Positions 1 to 7,944 of a stretch of 64,000 bases of DNA are shown in pieces. The notes beneath the pieces are model-generated. The model saw only the letters and a list, made by a program, of their open reading frames with translations, did no database searches and had not been told where the DNA came from. Made by a program: the position numbers and the translations under genes. Source of the stretch: Massilia phyllostachyos (GTDB lineage: Bacteria > Pseudomonadota > Gammaproteobacteria > Burkholderiales > Burkholderiaceae_D); the NCBI RefSeq assembly GCF_021044825.1, contig NZ_JAJNOC010000003.1, positions 248,001 through 312,000 of the forward strand. The letters are read 5' to 3'. Every line of letters begins with the position of its first letter. The stretch's first letter is position 1.

Positions 1-1
1 C

Positions 2-595
2 GGCGGGCTGGGTGGCGGTTCCTCGGATGCGGCCACCGCGCTGATGGCGGCGAACCACCTGTGGCAGGCGGGCCTGTCGCAGCAGGAGCTGATGATTCTG
101 GGCTTGCCGCTGGGCGCCGACATTCCCTTCTTCCTGTTCGGGGAGACCGCGTTTGCCGAAGGCATCGGCGAAGCCCTGCAGGCCGTGCCTGGGCCGGATT
201 GCTGGTATGTGGTGGTGGAGCCGGGCGTCTCGGTGCCGACCCCGGCGATTTTTTCGGCGCCCGATTTGACAAGAGATACGAAGCCCGTCATAATAGCGGA
301 CTTTTCCAGCAGCTACGCCGAATCAGGCAGTCGGATTGGCTTCGGGAAGAATGATTTGCAGGACGTGGCTGAACGCCTGTTCCCGCCGGTAAGAGAGGCG
401 GTTGAATGGTTGGGCGGTTACGGCGATGCCAGGATGACTGGCTCGGGGGCATGTGTGTTCTGTGCATTTTCCAGCGAGCGCGATGCGGATGCTGTTCTGG
501 CACATGTGCCGGATAAGTGGAGAGCATGGAAGGCGCATTCGCTTGGAAGCCACCCGATGAAATCGCTCTTGCAGAATCAAGCAGTTATGGAATAA
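2..595 (+). CDS. ispE: 4-diphosphocytidyl-2-C-methyl-D-erythritol kinase (5' part missing)
   Basis: The gene enters from the left edge, so about a third of the protein (usual length near 290 residues) is missing and 197 residues are visible. The first visible residues, GGLGGGSSDAATAL, are the glycine-rich ATP loop of GHMP kinases. The MTGSGACVFCAF stretch near the C-terminus is the third GHMP motif. IspE phosphorylates CDP-methylerythritol in the cytosolic MEP pathway of isoprenoid synthesis. The neighbours support the call, because ispE, tRNA-Gln and prs run in this order in many betaproteobacteria. The true start codon lies outside the window. The stop is TAA at 593-595. Confidence 0.93.
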   Translation, partial: GGLGGGSSDAATALMAANHLWQAGLSQQELMILGLPLGADIPFFLFGETAFAEGIGEALQAVPGPDCWYVVVEPGVSVPTPAIFSAPDLTRDTKPVIIADFSSSYAESGSRIGFGKNDLQDVAERLFPPVREAVEWLGGYGDARMTGSGACVFCAFSSERDADAVLAHVPDKWRAWKAHSLGSHPMKSLLQNQAVME

Positions 596-599
596 AATT

Positions 600-628
600 T
601 TGCCTGTCGCGACGTTAGACGTTAAAAT
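600..628 (+). promoter_or_regulatory. sigma-70-type promoter of tRNA-Gln
   Basis: TTGCCT at 600-605 and TAAAAT at 623-628 are separated by 17 bases. Transcription would start near 635, about 28 bases before the tRNA. The -35 box begins five bases after the ispE stop, so the tRNA (and possibly prs) can be transcribed independently of ispE. Confidence 0.55.
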
Positions 629-662
629 ACGTGGAATGTAACGGCAAGCAGTTCAGTCGTGT

Positions 663-739
663 AGGGGAATCGCCAAGCTGGTTAAGGCACCGGATTTTGA
701 TTCCGGCATACCAAGGTTCGAATCCTTGTTCCCCTGCCA
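663..739 (+). tRNA. tRNA-Gln (anticodon TTG)
   Basis: The sequence folds as a 77-base cloverleaf. The 7-bp acceptor stem pairs AGGGGAA with TTCCCCT. The anticodon stem CCGGA/TCCGG closes a seven-base loop with TTG at 697-699, and the T arm contains GGTTCGAATCC. The CCA end is encoded at 737-739. The TTG anticodon reads CAA/CAG glutamine codons. Its place between ispE and prs is the usual betaproteobacterial arrangement. Confidence 0.96.
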
Positions 740-816
740 AAGTTTTCCCGGCTGTCGAGGCATGATCCTCCAGCGGGATAAACAGCGGTGCAGCGTTCGG
801 CCTGCATCCATAAGCT

Positions 817-847
817 AATCAGCCGGCTCGACCGGCTGATTGTTTTT
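817..847 (+). terminator. Rho-independent terminator after tRNA-Gln, in the prs leader
   Basis: AATCAGCCGG and CCGGCTGATT form a perfect 10-bp stem around a five-base loop (CTCGA), followed by GTTTTT. The hairpin ends only 35 bases before the prs start. Either prs has a promoter overlapping this hairpin or prs is reached by read-through. Confidence 0.8.
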
Positions 848-882
848 CCAGTTTCAACAACGCATTTCTTGGGGTTCCCTCC

Positions 883-1833
883 ATGGCTTACGAAAACCTG
901 ATGGTTTTTACCGGCAACGCCAATCCGGCACTAGCAGAGGGGGTCGCGAAAAATCTCGGCATTCCACTCGGCAAAGCAATGGTTTCGAAGTTCTCGGACG
1001 GCGAAGTCATGGTCGAGATCAACGAGAACGTGCGTGGTAAAGACGTCTTCGTCCTGCAATCGACCTGCGCACCGACCAACGACAACCTGATGGAAATCAT
1101 CCTGATGGTGGACGCGCTCAAGCGCGCTTCGGCCGGCCGCATCACCGCTGCGATTCCTTACTTCGGCTACGCCCGCCAGGACCGCCGCCCGCGCTCGGCG
1201 CGCGTCGCGATCTCGGCCAAGGTCGTCGCCAACATGCTGGAAGAAGCCGGCGTCGAGCGCGTCCTGATCATGGACCTGCACGCCGACCAGATCCAGGGCT
1301 TCTTCGACATCCCGGTCGACAATATCTACGCATCGCCGATCCTGCTGGGCGACCTGCAGCGCAAGAACTACGAAGACCTGCTGGTGGTCTCGCCGGACGT
1401 CGGCGGCGTGGTCCGCGCCCGCGCGCTGGCCAAGCGCCTCGGCTGCGACCTGGCGATCATCGACAAGCGCCGCCCGAAGGCGAACGTGTCGGAAGTCATG
1501 AACATCATCGGTGAAGTCGAAGGCCGCAACTGCGTGATCATGGACGACATGGTCGACACCGCCGGCACCCTGACCAAGGCTGCCGAAGTGCTGAAGGAAC
1601 GCGGCGCCAAGAAAGTCGTGGCGTATTGCACCCACCCGGTTCTGTCGGGTCCGGCAATCGACCGCATCTCGAACTCGCCGCTGGACGAGCTGGTCGTTAC
1701 CGACACCATCCCGCTGAGCGCCGCGGGCGCCGCCTGCGGCAAGATCCGCCAGCTGACCAGCGCACCGCTGCTGGCCGAAACCTTCAAGCGGATCGTAAAG
1801 GGTGATTCGGTCATTTCGCTGTTCGCTGAATAA
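883..1833 (+). CDS. prs: Ribose-phosphate pyrophosphokinase (PRPP synthetase)
   Basis: This 316-residue protein has the normal length of class I PRPP synthetases. It transfers pyrophosphate from ATP to ribose-5-phosphate, giving PRPP for purine, pyrimidine, histidine, tryptophan and NAD synthesis. The [18 protein letters not shown] start, the [12 protein letters not shown] catalytic-loop region and the [17 protein letters not shown] loop (about residues 218-230) are all present. The ATG at 883 matches the family N-terminus (MAYENLMVF) and lies shortly after the tRNA-Gln terminator. rplY follows after a 258-base gap holding a hairpin and a repeat. Confidence 0.97.
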   Translation: MAYENLMVFTGNANPALAEGVAKNLGIPLGKAMVSKFSDGEVMVEINENVRGKDVFVLQSTCAPTNDNLMEIILMVDALKRASAGRITAAIPYFGYARQDRRPRSARVAISAKVVANMLEEAGVERVLIMDLHADQIQGFFDIPVDNIYASPILLGDLQRKNYEDLLVVSPDVGGVVRARALAKRLGCDLAIIDKRRPKANVSEVMNIIGEVEGRNCVIMDDMVDTAGTLTKAAEVLKERGAKKVVAYCTHPVLSGPAIDRISNSPLDELVVTDTIPLSAAGAACGKIRQLTSAPLLAETFKRIVKGDSVISLFAE

Positions 1834-1862
1834 GCAGATAAGCAACACCGCACCGTAATTTA

Positions 1863-1894
1863 CGGCGCGCCTGGCTGACAAGGCCGGCGCGCCG
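1863..1894 (+). terminator. Strong GC hairpin after prs, possible terminator
   Basis: CGGCGCGCC at 1863-1871 pairs with GGCGCGCCG at 1886-1894 around a 14-base loop. Only TTGATG follows, so there is no good U-tract, and termination is less certain than for the neighbouring hairpins. Confidence 0.45.
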
Positions 1895-1910
1895 TTGATG
1901 CAAGAAGAAC

Positions 1911-1938
1911 TTGGGTCCCGGCCTGCGCCGGGACGACA
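1911..1938 (+). repeat. Palindromic intergenic repeat, family B (TTGGGTYCCGGCC...)
   Basis: A 28-base copy reads TTGGGTCCCGGCC then TGCGCCGGGACGACA, with CCCGGC/GCCGGG forming the hairpin. Related copies lie at 10142, 21268, 21350, 25058, 61825 and 61873, all between genes. The pattern is REP-like. Confidence 0.7.
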
Positions 1939-2091
1939 TTCTCGGCAGGCCGAAAATGTCGGGTTTCCGCATTCTTGAGCGCGCAGTCCGGCGCTTGTTC
2001 TTGACTGCCCTGGTCGCGGGGCGGTCACCACTGGGTTACCGGGCTGGCGTCGAAGCCGGCATTCGGACCCGTTTATTTTTTGGAGTTTCAC

Positions 2092-2679
2092 ATGAAAGTA
2101 GTCGCATTCAACCGCACTCAGCAGGGGACCGGAGCGAGCCGCCGCCTGCGCAAGGCTGGCCAGACCCCAGGCATCATCTACGGTGGCAGCGCCACCCCGG
2201 AACTGATCGCCCTGGACGGCAACGCCCTGTACCACGCGCTCAAGAAAGAAGCGTTCCACGGTTCGGTCCTGGACCTCGAAATCGAAGGCAAGACCCAGCA
2301 AGTCCTGCTGCGCGACTTCCAGATGCACGCATACAAGCAACTGGTCCTGCACGCTGACTTCCAGCGCGTCGACGCATCGAAGCCGATCCACACCAAGGTC
2401 ACCCTGCACTTCGTCAACGCCGAGATCTCGCCAGCCGTCAAGCTGAGCAGCGCTGTCATCTCGCACGTCGCCAACGAGCTGGAAGTGGCTTGCCTGCCGG
2501 GCAAACTGCCGGAATTCATCGAAGTCGACCTGAGCAAGCTGGAAGCCGGCCAGTCGATCCACGTGAACGACCTGGTGCTGCCGGAAGGCGTCACCGCGCT
2601 GACCCACGGTCAGAACCTGACCCTGGTCACCACCTCGATCCCGCGTGGCGTCGCTTCGGCTGAAGCCGCTGCAGAGTAA
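2092..2679 (+). CDS. rplY: 50S ribosomal protein L25/general stress protein Ctc
   Basis: This 195-residue, two-domain L25/TL5/CTC-family protein binds 5S rRNA in the large ribosomal subunit. The N-terminal part, with [17 protein letters not shown], is the L25 beta-barrel. The C-terminal half, with [19 protein letters not shown], is the extra TL5 domain found in long versions. I start at ATG 2092 (MKVVAFN), because GGAG at 2082-2085 is a well-placed ribosome site and an upstream in-frame start at 2080 would overlap it. It lies between prs and pth as in related genomes. Confidence 0.95.
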   Translation: MKVVAFNRTQQGTGASRRLRKAGQTPGIIYGGSATPELIALDGNALYHALKKEAFHGSVLDLEIEGKTQQVLLRDFQMHAYKQLVLHADFQRVDASKPIHTKVTLHFVNAEISPAVKLSSAVISHVANELEVACLPGKLPEFIEVDLSKLEAGQSIHVNDLVLPEGVTALTHGQNLTLVTTSIPRGVASAEAAAE

Positions 2680-2720
2680 TACTTTCTTGTGGGCCGCCGT
2701 GGCGGCTCCTTGAAATCCGA

Positions 2721-2756
2721 AACCCGCCGTGGCTTTGCCCGGCGGGTTTTGTTTTT
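2721..2756 (+). terminator. Rho-independent terminator of rplY
   Basis: AACCCGCCG at 2721-2729 pairs with CGGCGGGTT at 2740-2748, followed by a T-rich tail (TTGTTTTT) up to 2756. Confidence 0.85.
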
Positions 2757-2928
2757 GTAGGGTGGGCGGCCATACCTGCGGCCTGTGATATGCCGCGCCG
2801 TGTGCGCCGCCCACGCGTTCAACCAGCGCAAGAACAGGCGAGCGGGCGGCATCACCGTGGTTTGAACGCGCGGTCGGCGCCCACGATGCCGCAAAATCGG
2901 TTTCACGGTAGAGCCGACCACCCTACGC
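2757..2928. repeat. Inverted pair of family A repeats (BIME/MITE-like) between rplY and pth
   Basis: The left unit runs from about 2757 to 2822: GTAGGGTGGGCGGC ... GCCGCCCACGCGTTCAA. The right unit (about 2858-2928) is the same family reversed: TTGAACGCGCGGTCGGC ... GCCGACCACCCTACG. The pair therefore has near-identical outer ends and fills most of the 302-base gap between rplY and pth. It codes for nothing that I can see. Shorter single copies lie near 12377, 24979 and 54110. Confidence 0.7.
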
Positions 2929-2981
2929 GGCGCTGGTTTTCGGCGATAATCCTCTTTTCCCAGAATCAAAGTAGACAGCGC

Positions 2982-3566
2982 ATGTCCATCCGTCTGATCG
3001 TCGGCCTCGGCAACCCGGGTCCGGAATACGAACAAACCCGCCACAACGCCGGCTTCTGGCTGGTCGACAACCTGGCCAACTCGCTGCCCGGCTGCCGTCT
3101 GCAGCGCGAGTCGCGTTTCAATGCCATGGTCGCGAAGACCCGGATCGCGGGCAACGAAGTCTGGCTGCTGGAACCGCTGACCTATATGAACCGCTCCGGC
3201 CAGTCGGTCGGCGCGCTGGCGCGCTTCTACAAGATCAATCCGGATGAAGTGCTGGTCGTGCACGACGAGCTCGACATGCTGCCGGGCGTCGCCAAGCTCA
3301 AGAAAGGCGGTTCCTCGGGCGGCCACAACGGCCTGAAGGACATCACCTCGGCGCTCGGCACCCAGGAATACTGGCGCCTGCGCCTCGGCATCGGCCACCC
3401 GCGCAGCCTGAACCTGCAGCAGGCCGTTGCCGACTTCGTGCTGCACCGCCCGCGCCGCGAAGAACAGACCCTGATCGAGGAGTCGATCGACAAGGCGCTG
3501 CGCATCATCCCGCTCGCTTGCGAAGGCAAGATGGAGCAGGCGACGATGCAGTTGCACACCAACTGA
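2982..3566 (+). CDS. pth: Peptidyl-tRNA hydrolase
   Basis: This 194-residue enzyme has the usual bacterial Pth length. It cleaves peptidyl-tRNA released from stalled ribosomes, recycling tRNA in the cytosol. Family landmarks are [19 protein letters not shown] with the catalytic His, [11 protein letters not shown] with the substrate-binding Asn, and [10 protein letters not shown] with the catalytic Asp. The reading frame is open further upstream through the repeat element, but ATG 2982 ([13 protein letters not shown]) matches the family start. In related genomes ychF usually follows directly. Here three transcription units intervene. Confidence 0.96.
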   Translation: MSIRLIVGLGNPGPEYEQTRHNAGFWLVDNLANSLPGCRLQRESRFNAMVAKTRIAGNEVWLLEPLTYMNRSGQSVGALARFYKINPDEVLVVHDELDMLPGVAKLKKGGSSGGHNGLKDITSALGTQEYWRLRLGIGHPRSLNLQQAVADFVLHRPRREEQTLIEESIDKALRIIPLACEGKMEQATMQLHTN

Positions 3567-3580
3567 CGTCAGGGCCTGCG

Positions 3581-5428
3581 CTAACGCCCCTGCACGACCA
3601 CCTGCGTGCGCAGGTCGCGCTTCATGCGCTCGAGTGCCGGCCGCATCTGGCGGTAATCCTCCGGCGTGCAGGTCGCCGCCGTGTGCCTGAACTGCAGGCG
3701 CCGCTTCACCACCACCGCATCCCCCTGCCGCGCATACTGCGCGCGGTAGTAGAACCTGCCGTCGTCGACCAGTACCGGCTTGGGCAGCGCCAGTACCCGC
3801 GTGCGCGGCGGCAGCGCATAACGCAGCTCGTCCTCGGCGTCGATGGCGGGGCAGACGAAATCCTGGCGCCGTTCCGGCTCGCGTCCGAGCTCGAATACCG
3901 CATCGCCCAATCCATTCCAGAAGTTGTAGGTCGTTGTCAGCGCCACCGGACCCGGCAGCTGCACGAAGCCTTCGCTCGCGCCGGAAAACGCCACCGTGTA
4001 GTCGCTGGTCGCCGCCTCGGTGTCGCCGGCCTCGAGGGAGCCGTCGCCGGTCTGCCCGAGCCCCGCCAGCAGGCGCCGTACCAGGCCGGCGCGCGCATCC
4101 TGCGGCGTGGCGCGCACGGCGTCGCGCCAGGGTTCGGCGCCGGCGCCGCCGCTGGTGCGCGCGACACGGAAGCGGCTGCTGCCGTCGCGCGCGATGTCGA
4201 AGCGTGTAGCGGTGCGGCTGGGCGCCGCCTGGTACACCGGCGTCATGGCCAACTCGCCGCTTGCCGCCAGCAGCACCGGTTTACCGAGCAGGCTTGGGGG
4301 CAGGAACCCGCCGGCGACCGCACCGGCGGTTGGGTCGAGGTAGAGCTGCAGCGCCGGCACGTAGACGATGACGTGGTTGAGCACGCCAAGCGTCGGCACT
4401 GACGGCAGCCGGTAGGCATGGTCGGCGTTCAGCAGCGCCGGCCCGGCCTCGATCCCGCTTGCCGCCAGCAAGGCCTGCAGCAGCACGGCGTGGTCCTTGC
4501 AGTCGCCGTAGCGGTTTGCCAGCACCGCGGAGGCCGCGTGCGGCACCACGCCGCCCGGGCCGAGGTAGACCGCGACGTAGCGGATATTGCGGCGTACCCA
4601 GTCCGACAATGCCAGTGCCCGCGCGTGCGGATCGTCGATGCCGCGCGTGATGTCTGCCGCCAGCCGTGCCAGCGCCGCGTCCGGTTTCGATGCGTTTGTG
4701 GCACGCGTCTGGTAAGCCTGCGCGAACGCGGGATAGTCCGGAAAAGTGGACACGGCCAGCCGCCTGCCGTAGTCGAGATAGCTCACCGAGCCATGTTCGA
4801 TGCGTGCATTCTCTCCGCCCGCGTGGCGCCAACCGTAGCGGCGCCGGCCTGGCGCGCTGTCGAGGCTCAAGGGTTCGAAGCCGACCGGGTCCGCATGCAG
4901 CGGCATCGATGCGGGCAGGTCGTAGACCAGGCGGAAGTCGCCATAGCGAAGCTGCCTGGCCACGGTGAAATCCTCGAAGTGGCCGGCGAACAGCGGCGTG
5001 TGACGCCGCACCTTGTAGCGCAGGGTGAGGGTGTCGCCCACGGCGACGTCGGGGAAGATGACCGCTTTCAGGCGCGTGTCCTGGAACATCGGGGCATCGC
5101 TCGACGCGGCTTCCTGCTGCTCGCGGATGGCGGCGGGGCCGACCGCGAGGCGCCGTCCGTCCGCCTTGGTGGTCCAGGCCTCGATGGCGGTCACGGTATC
5201 GAGCGAGGCGTTGAAACCGATGAACTGCTCGGCCTGCTGCTCGATGGCGGCGGCGCCGGCGATGGTTTTTACCAGCTCGACTTCGAGCAGGTAGGCGCCG
5301 CTGGGCTCGACCGTGTAATGCTGGACGTAGCGGTCGACCAGCACCGAACGGTCGGTGCCGCTGTCGGCCGCAAGCGCTCGCGCGCAGGCGCACAAGAGCA
5401 GCAAAACAAGTGTGAGACGGAACAACAT
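3581..5428 (-). CDS. Exported DUF3857/transglutaminase-like protein
   Basis: The protein has 615 residues with a signal peptide (MLFRLTLVLLLLCACARALA). The N-terminal half resembles the DUF3857 beta-domain found before transglutaminase cores. The central part has a papain/transglutaminase triad pattern: NRYGDCKDHAVLLQALL with the Cys, VLNHVIVYV with the His and LYLDPTAG with the Asp. Such proteins are periplasmic or secreted, and their substrates are generally unknown. I start at 5428, after a GGAG site and directly at the signal peptide, although the frame extends further upstream. It converges with pth (14 bases apart) and diverges from the patatin gene. The domain call is good, but the biological role is unknown. 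Confidence 0.8.
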   Translation of the reverse strand: MLFRLTLVLLLLCACARALAADSGTDRSVLVDRYVQHYTVEPSGAYLLEVELVKTIAGAAAIEQQAEQFIGFNASLDTVTAIEAWTTKADGRRLAVGPAAIREQQEAASSDAPMFQDTRLKAVIFPDVAVGDTLTLRYKVRRHTPLFAGHFEDFTVARQLRYGDFRLVYDLPASMPLHADPVGFEPLSLDSAPGRRRYGWRHAGGENARIEHGSVSYLDYGRRLAVSTFPDYPAFAQAYQTRATNASKPDAALARLAADITRGIDDPHARALALSDWVRRNIRYVAVYLGPGGVVPHAASAVLANRYGDCKDHAVLLQALLAASGIEAGPALLNADHAYRLPSVPTLGVLNHVIVYVPALQLYLDPTAGAVAGGFLPPSLLGKPVLLAASGELAMTPVYQAAPSRTATRFDIARDGSSRFRVARTSGGAGAEPWRDAVRATPQDARAGLVRRLLAGLGQTGDGSLEAGDTEAATSDYTVAFSGASEGFVQLPGPVALTTTYNFWNGLGDAVFELGREPERRQDFVCPAIDAEDELRYALPPRTRVLALPKPVLVDDGRFYYRAQYARQGDAVVVKRRLQFRHTAATCTPEDYRQMRPALERMKRDLRTQVVVQGR

Positions 5429-5525
5429 GATGCGACTCCGCAAGGACGAGCGCCCCATCTTACGCAGCGTCCTCGTTTCACCCTTGAGTCGGCGCAAGCG
5501 CGCTCTTCCTGCGATAATTTTGTCC

Positions 5526-6623
5526 ATGAAGGCACTCACTTTCCACGCCGGGCCGCTGGCCCTGGCCCAGATCGGCGCACAAGGCTTGCGCGCCCAGGAC
5601 ATCGCCATCGTGCCGGCCGCGGCCGGCGGCCCCAAGGGCCTGATCTTCCAGGCCCTGGACCAGTGGATGTTCGGCGAGTGGCTGCCGTCGAGCCCGCGCG
5701 AGCGCATCCTGATCGGTTCCTCGATCGGCGCCTGGCGCATGGCCGCCGCCTGCCAGCGCGACCCGGTCAAGGCCTTCGCCCGCCTCGGCGAGCTGTATGC
5801 CGGCCAGCGCTACACCAGCAAGAAGCCGACCCAGCACGACATCGACAAGGTGGTGCAGGGCCTGCTGGGGGAATTCGTGCGCGGCCACGAAGAGGACATC
5901 GTCAGCCATCCGCACCACCGCCTGCACCTGCTCGCGGTGCGCGGCAAGGGCCGTCTCGCCGCGCCCGGCCACCCGCGTGCCGAACTGCGCGGATTCGCCG
6001 CGGCGGCACTGCACAACGCCTGCTCGCGCACCTGGCTCGGGCGCCTGATGGAGCGGGTCGTGATCGGCGATGCGCGCGCGCAGGCGCCGTGGCTGCGCGA
6101 ACGGTTCGACGCTTTTACGACCCACTTTTCCGCACTCTCGCGCACCAACCTTGCCGCCAGCCTGCTGGCCTCGGGCACGCTGCCGCTGATCATGAAACCG
6201 GTGACGGCGATCGCCGATCTGCCGCCGGGCAGCTACTGGGATGGCGGCATCATTGATTACCACCTGGCCTTGCCGTATACGCGCGCGGCGGGGGAGAACA
6301 AGACCGACCTGGTGCTGTACCCGCACTTCACCCAGCACATCGTGCCGGGCTGGCTCGACAAGGGTTTCCCGTGGCGACGCGCCGCGCGCGCCCATCGCGG
6401 CTGGCTGGATAACGTGCTGATCGTCGCGCCCTCTGAAGAATTCCTGCGCACCCTGCCGCGCAAGAAGTTGCCGGACCGGGCGGACTTTACCTTCTATGGC
6501 CTCGACCATGACGAGCGCATCCGCAACTGGCAACGCGCGATGGGAGAGGGGCAGCGCCTGCGCGACGAGCTGGCGGAGTTCGTGCATCGTCCTGATTTGT
6601 CGCGTGTTTCGACACTCAATTGA
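5526..6623 (+). CDS. Patatin-like phospholipase family protein
   Basis: This 365-residue protein carries the patatin hallmarks: an oxyanion stretch GGPKGL near residue 35, the nucleophile elbow GSSIG with Ser66, and a DGG motif (YWDGGIIDYHL) near residue 240 holding the catalytic Asp. Patatins are Ser-Asp lipid acyl hydrolases. The substrate cannot be read from sequence, and no signal peptide is evident, so a cytoplasmic or membrane-associated role is likely. Start ATG 5526 matches the beginning of the conserved region. It diverges from the DUF3857 gene, with 97 bases between starts. The lower-GC Panacea module follows. Confidence 0.85.
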   Translation: MKALTFHAGPLALAQIGAQGLRAQDIAIVPAAAGGPKGLIFQALDQWMFGEWLPSSPRERILIGSSIGAWRMAAACQRDPVKAFARLGELYAGQRYTSKKPTQHDIDKVVQGLLGEFVRGHEEDIVSHPHHRLHLLAVRGKGRLAAPGHPRAELRGFAAAALHNACSRTWLGRLMERVVIGDARAQAPWLRERFDAFTTHFSALSRTNLAASLLASGTLPLIMKPVTAIADLPPGSYWDGGIIDYHLALPYTRAAGENKTDLVLYPHFTQHIVPGWLDKGFPWRRAARAHRGWLDNVLIVAPSEEFLRTLPRKKLPDRADFTFYGLDHDERIRNWQRAMGEGQRLRDELAEFVHRPDLSRVSTLN

Positions 6624-6709
6624 CTGCTTGTAGTTGCATTAGAAGATAGTCGTTCACGCTTATGAGTTGTTGAAAAAATAGGCAGTCAACCGGTTGTATG
6701 TGCTATCAT

Positions 6710-6725
6710 CTGTATAAAAATACAG
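6710..6725 (+). promoter_or_regulatory. LexA-type SOS operator upstream of the Panacea module
   Basis: The sequence is CTGT-ATAAAAAT-ACAG, a perfect CTGT-N8-ACAG palindrome with an AT-rich centre and followed by TA, as in the gamma/betaproteobacterial LexA consensus. It ends 33 bases before the start codon at 6759 and overlaps a TATAAA stretch that could serve as the -10 box, so LexA binding there would block transcription. Binding itself is not shown. Confidence 0.65.
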
Positions 6726-6758
6726 TAACTTTTGACCCAATTTACGAAAGGATTGGTC

Positions 6759-7229
6759 ATGACTTCCGCGCTTGATGTGGCGCAAGTGTTTCTAAATTTC
6801 GCGAGAGATGAACGTAGAAGGCTTACGAACATGCAGCTTCAGAAGTTGGTGTTCTTTGCACATGGCATTCATTTGGGAGCCTTCGATGGTGAGCCCCTGA
6901 TTGAGGAAGAAGTCCGAGCATGGGATTTCGGACCAGTTATTCCAGTGTTGTACGAAGAGTTGAGAAGATACGGCCGCGGGAATGTAGAAGACGACCTTGT
7001 ACATGAGCTTCCGCCTGAGTTGCATGATTCGGAGAGTAGCCAAATGGAAGCCATCCGCACAGCCTGGGCTAGTTATAAAGATATGACAGCTTGGCAGTTG
7101 TCTGAAATATCTCATTTAGACGAAAGTCCTTGGGCGCAGGTTTGGAATCAGCGAAGGTATGCGCCTATCCCTGATCGCCTTATTCGCGATTACTATCGGC
7201 AGCATCTGGATATACAAAATGCCGACTGA
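6759..7229 (+). CDS. Panacea-domain (DUF4065/SocA-like) protein, likely antitoxin
   Basis: This 156-residue protein begins with the typical Panacea opening, ALDVAQVFLNFA ... LTNMQLQKLVFFAHG, followed by EEEVRAWDFGPVIP and LYEELRRYG. The domain (DUF4065, GepA, SocA) is known as an antitoxin or adaptor domain paired with many unrelated toxins. The start at 6759 follows AAAGGA at 6746-6751. The downstream membrane-protein gene overlaps its stop by 11 bases, so the two are probably co-translated. Base composition is visibly lower in GC than the flanking genes, which suggests transfer. The promoter carries a LexA-like box. The antitoxin role is inferred from the family and the gene pair. Confidence 0.82.
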   Translation: MTSALDVAQVFLNFARDERRRLTNMQLQKLVFFAHGIHLGAFDGEPLIEEEVRAWDFGPVIPVLYEELRRYGRGNVEDDLVHELPPELHDSESSQMEAIRTAWASYKDMTAWQLSEISHLDESPWAQVWNQRRYAPIPDRLIRDYYRQHLDIQNAD

Positions 7230-7800
7230 TCCTCCGTCGAATGTCTCATCGTCTAGCCAATCAGGAACGCCGCCTGCGAAAACACGAGGACGCCCCCGGA
7301 AAATATCGATCAAACTCGATCCTCAGCTTACTGGAAGTGTTAGTGCTGGCGGCGCGCAGTCGCCGATTCCCAACGATCCAGATCCGTCAAAAAGTCTCGA
7401 CGAGTACCGGACGGCGCGCCTTGAGGAAGAAATAAAGGAACTTAGACGCCAGCATGAAGAACGGAAGGATTTGCATGGCATCAGGACAAGACATGCTTGG
7501 CTACTCTTCTACCTTACTGTAGCCTGGGTTGTCGTTGTTTGGCTTGTCATCCTTCTGCAAGGGTTTGGGCAGTGGTTTTTGCCAACCCCGCCTCCAACAA
7601 ACGAGCATTTTTACCTTAAATTCAAGTTGTCGGATACAACAATCGTCGCGTTCATGACGTCTACAACAGCGACGGTACTTGGCCTTTACGGGATTGCCGC
7701 CTACTGGATGTATGGGAACAACCGACGGCAAGCTGAGGGAAACAAGAAAGATAAGCAAGGTAAGTCTGAAGCAAACGAGAAAGACGGGAGCGCTAACTGA
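7219..7800 (+). CDS. Small two-TM membrane protein, candidate toxin/effector of the Panacea pair
   Basis: The protein has 193 residues and I do not recognise its family. From the N-terminus it shows a Pro/Ser/Thr-rich polar stretch, a charged helix likely to form a coiled coil (RLEEEIKELRRQHEERKD, about residues 62-79), a transmembrane segment (LLFYLTVAWVVVVWLVILLQ), a short loop, a second segment with TTATVLGLYGIAAYWMYG, and a Lys/Glu-rich tail. ATG 7219 overlaps the Panacea stop. An alternative ATG at 7159 would add a third hydrophobic segment but would overlap the upstream gene by 71 bases. Membrane-acting toxins paired with Panacea antitoxins are known, and that role here is inference. 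GC is low, like its partner. Confidence 0.6.
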   Translation: MPTDPPSNVSSSSQSGTPPAKTRGRPRKISIKLDPQLTGSVSAGGAQSPIPNDPDPSKSLDEYRTARLEEEIKELRRQHEERKDLHGIRTRHAWLLFYLTVAWVVVVWLVILLQGFGQWFLPTPPPTNEHFYLKFKLSDTTIVAFMTSTTATVLGLYGIAAYWMYGNNRRQAEGNKKDKQGKSEANEKDGSAN

Positions 7801-7944
7801 ACCCTATATGCAGTGCTGTCGGGTGGTGCGGTCACCAATACAATGTGTAACGTTTGCCCAAGCACCTCCCGTCCGGAGGTACAATGCTGGGTTTATGGAG
7901 CGGCTGTAAGGCCGCTTCGCATTTATTGAATTAGAAAGAGTCCC

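Noticed and set aside
931..2814. A 627-residue minus-strand frame
   Set aside because: It spans prs, rplY and their intergenic repeats on the other strand and has no domain pattern.
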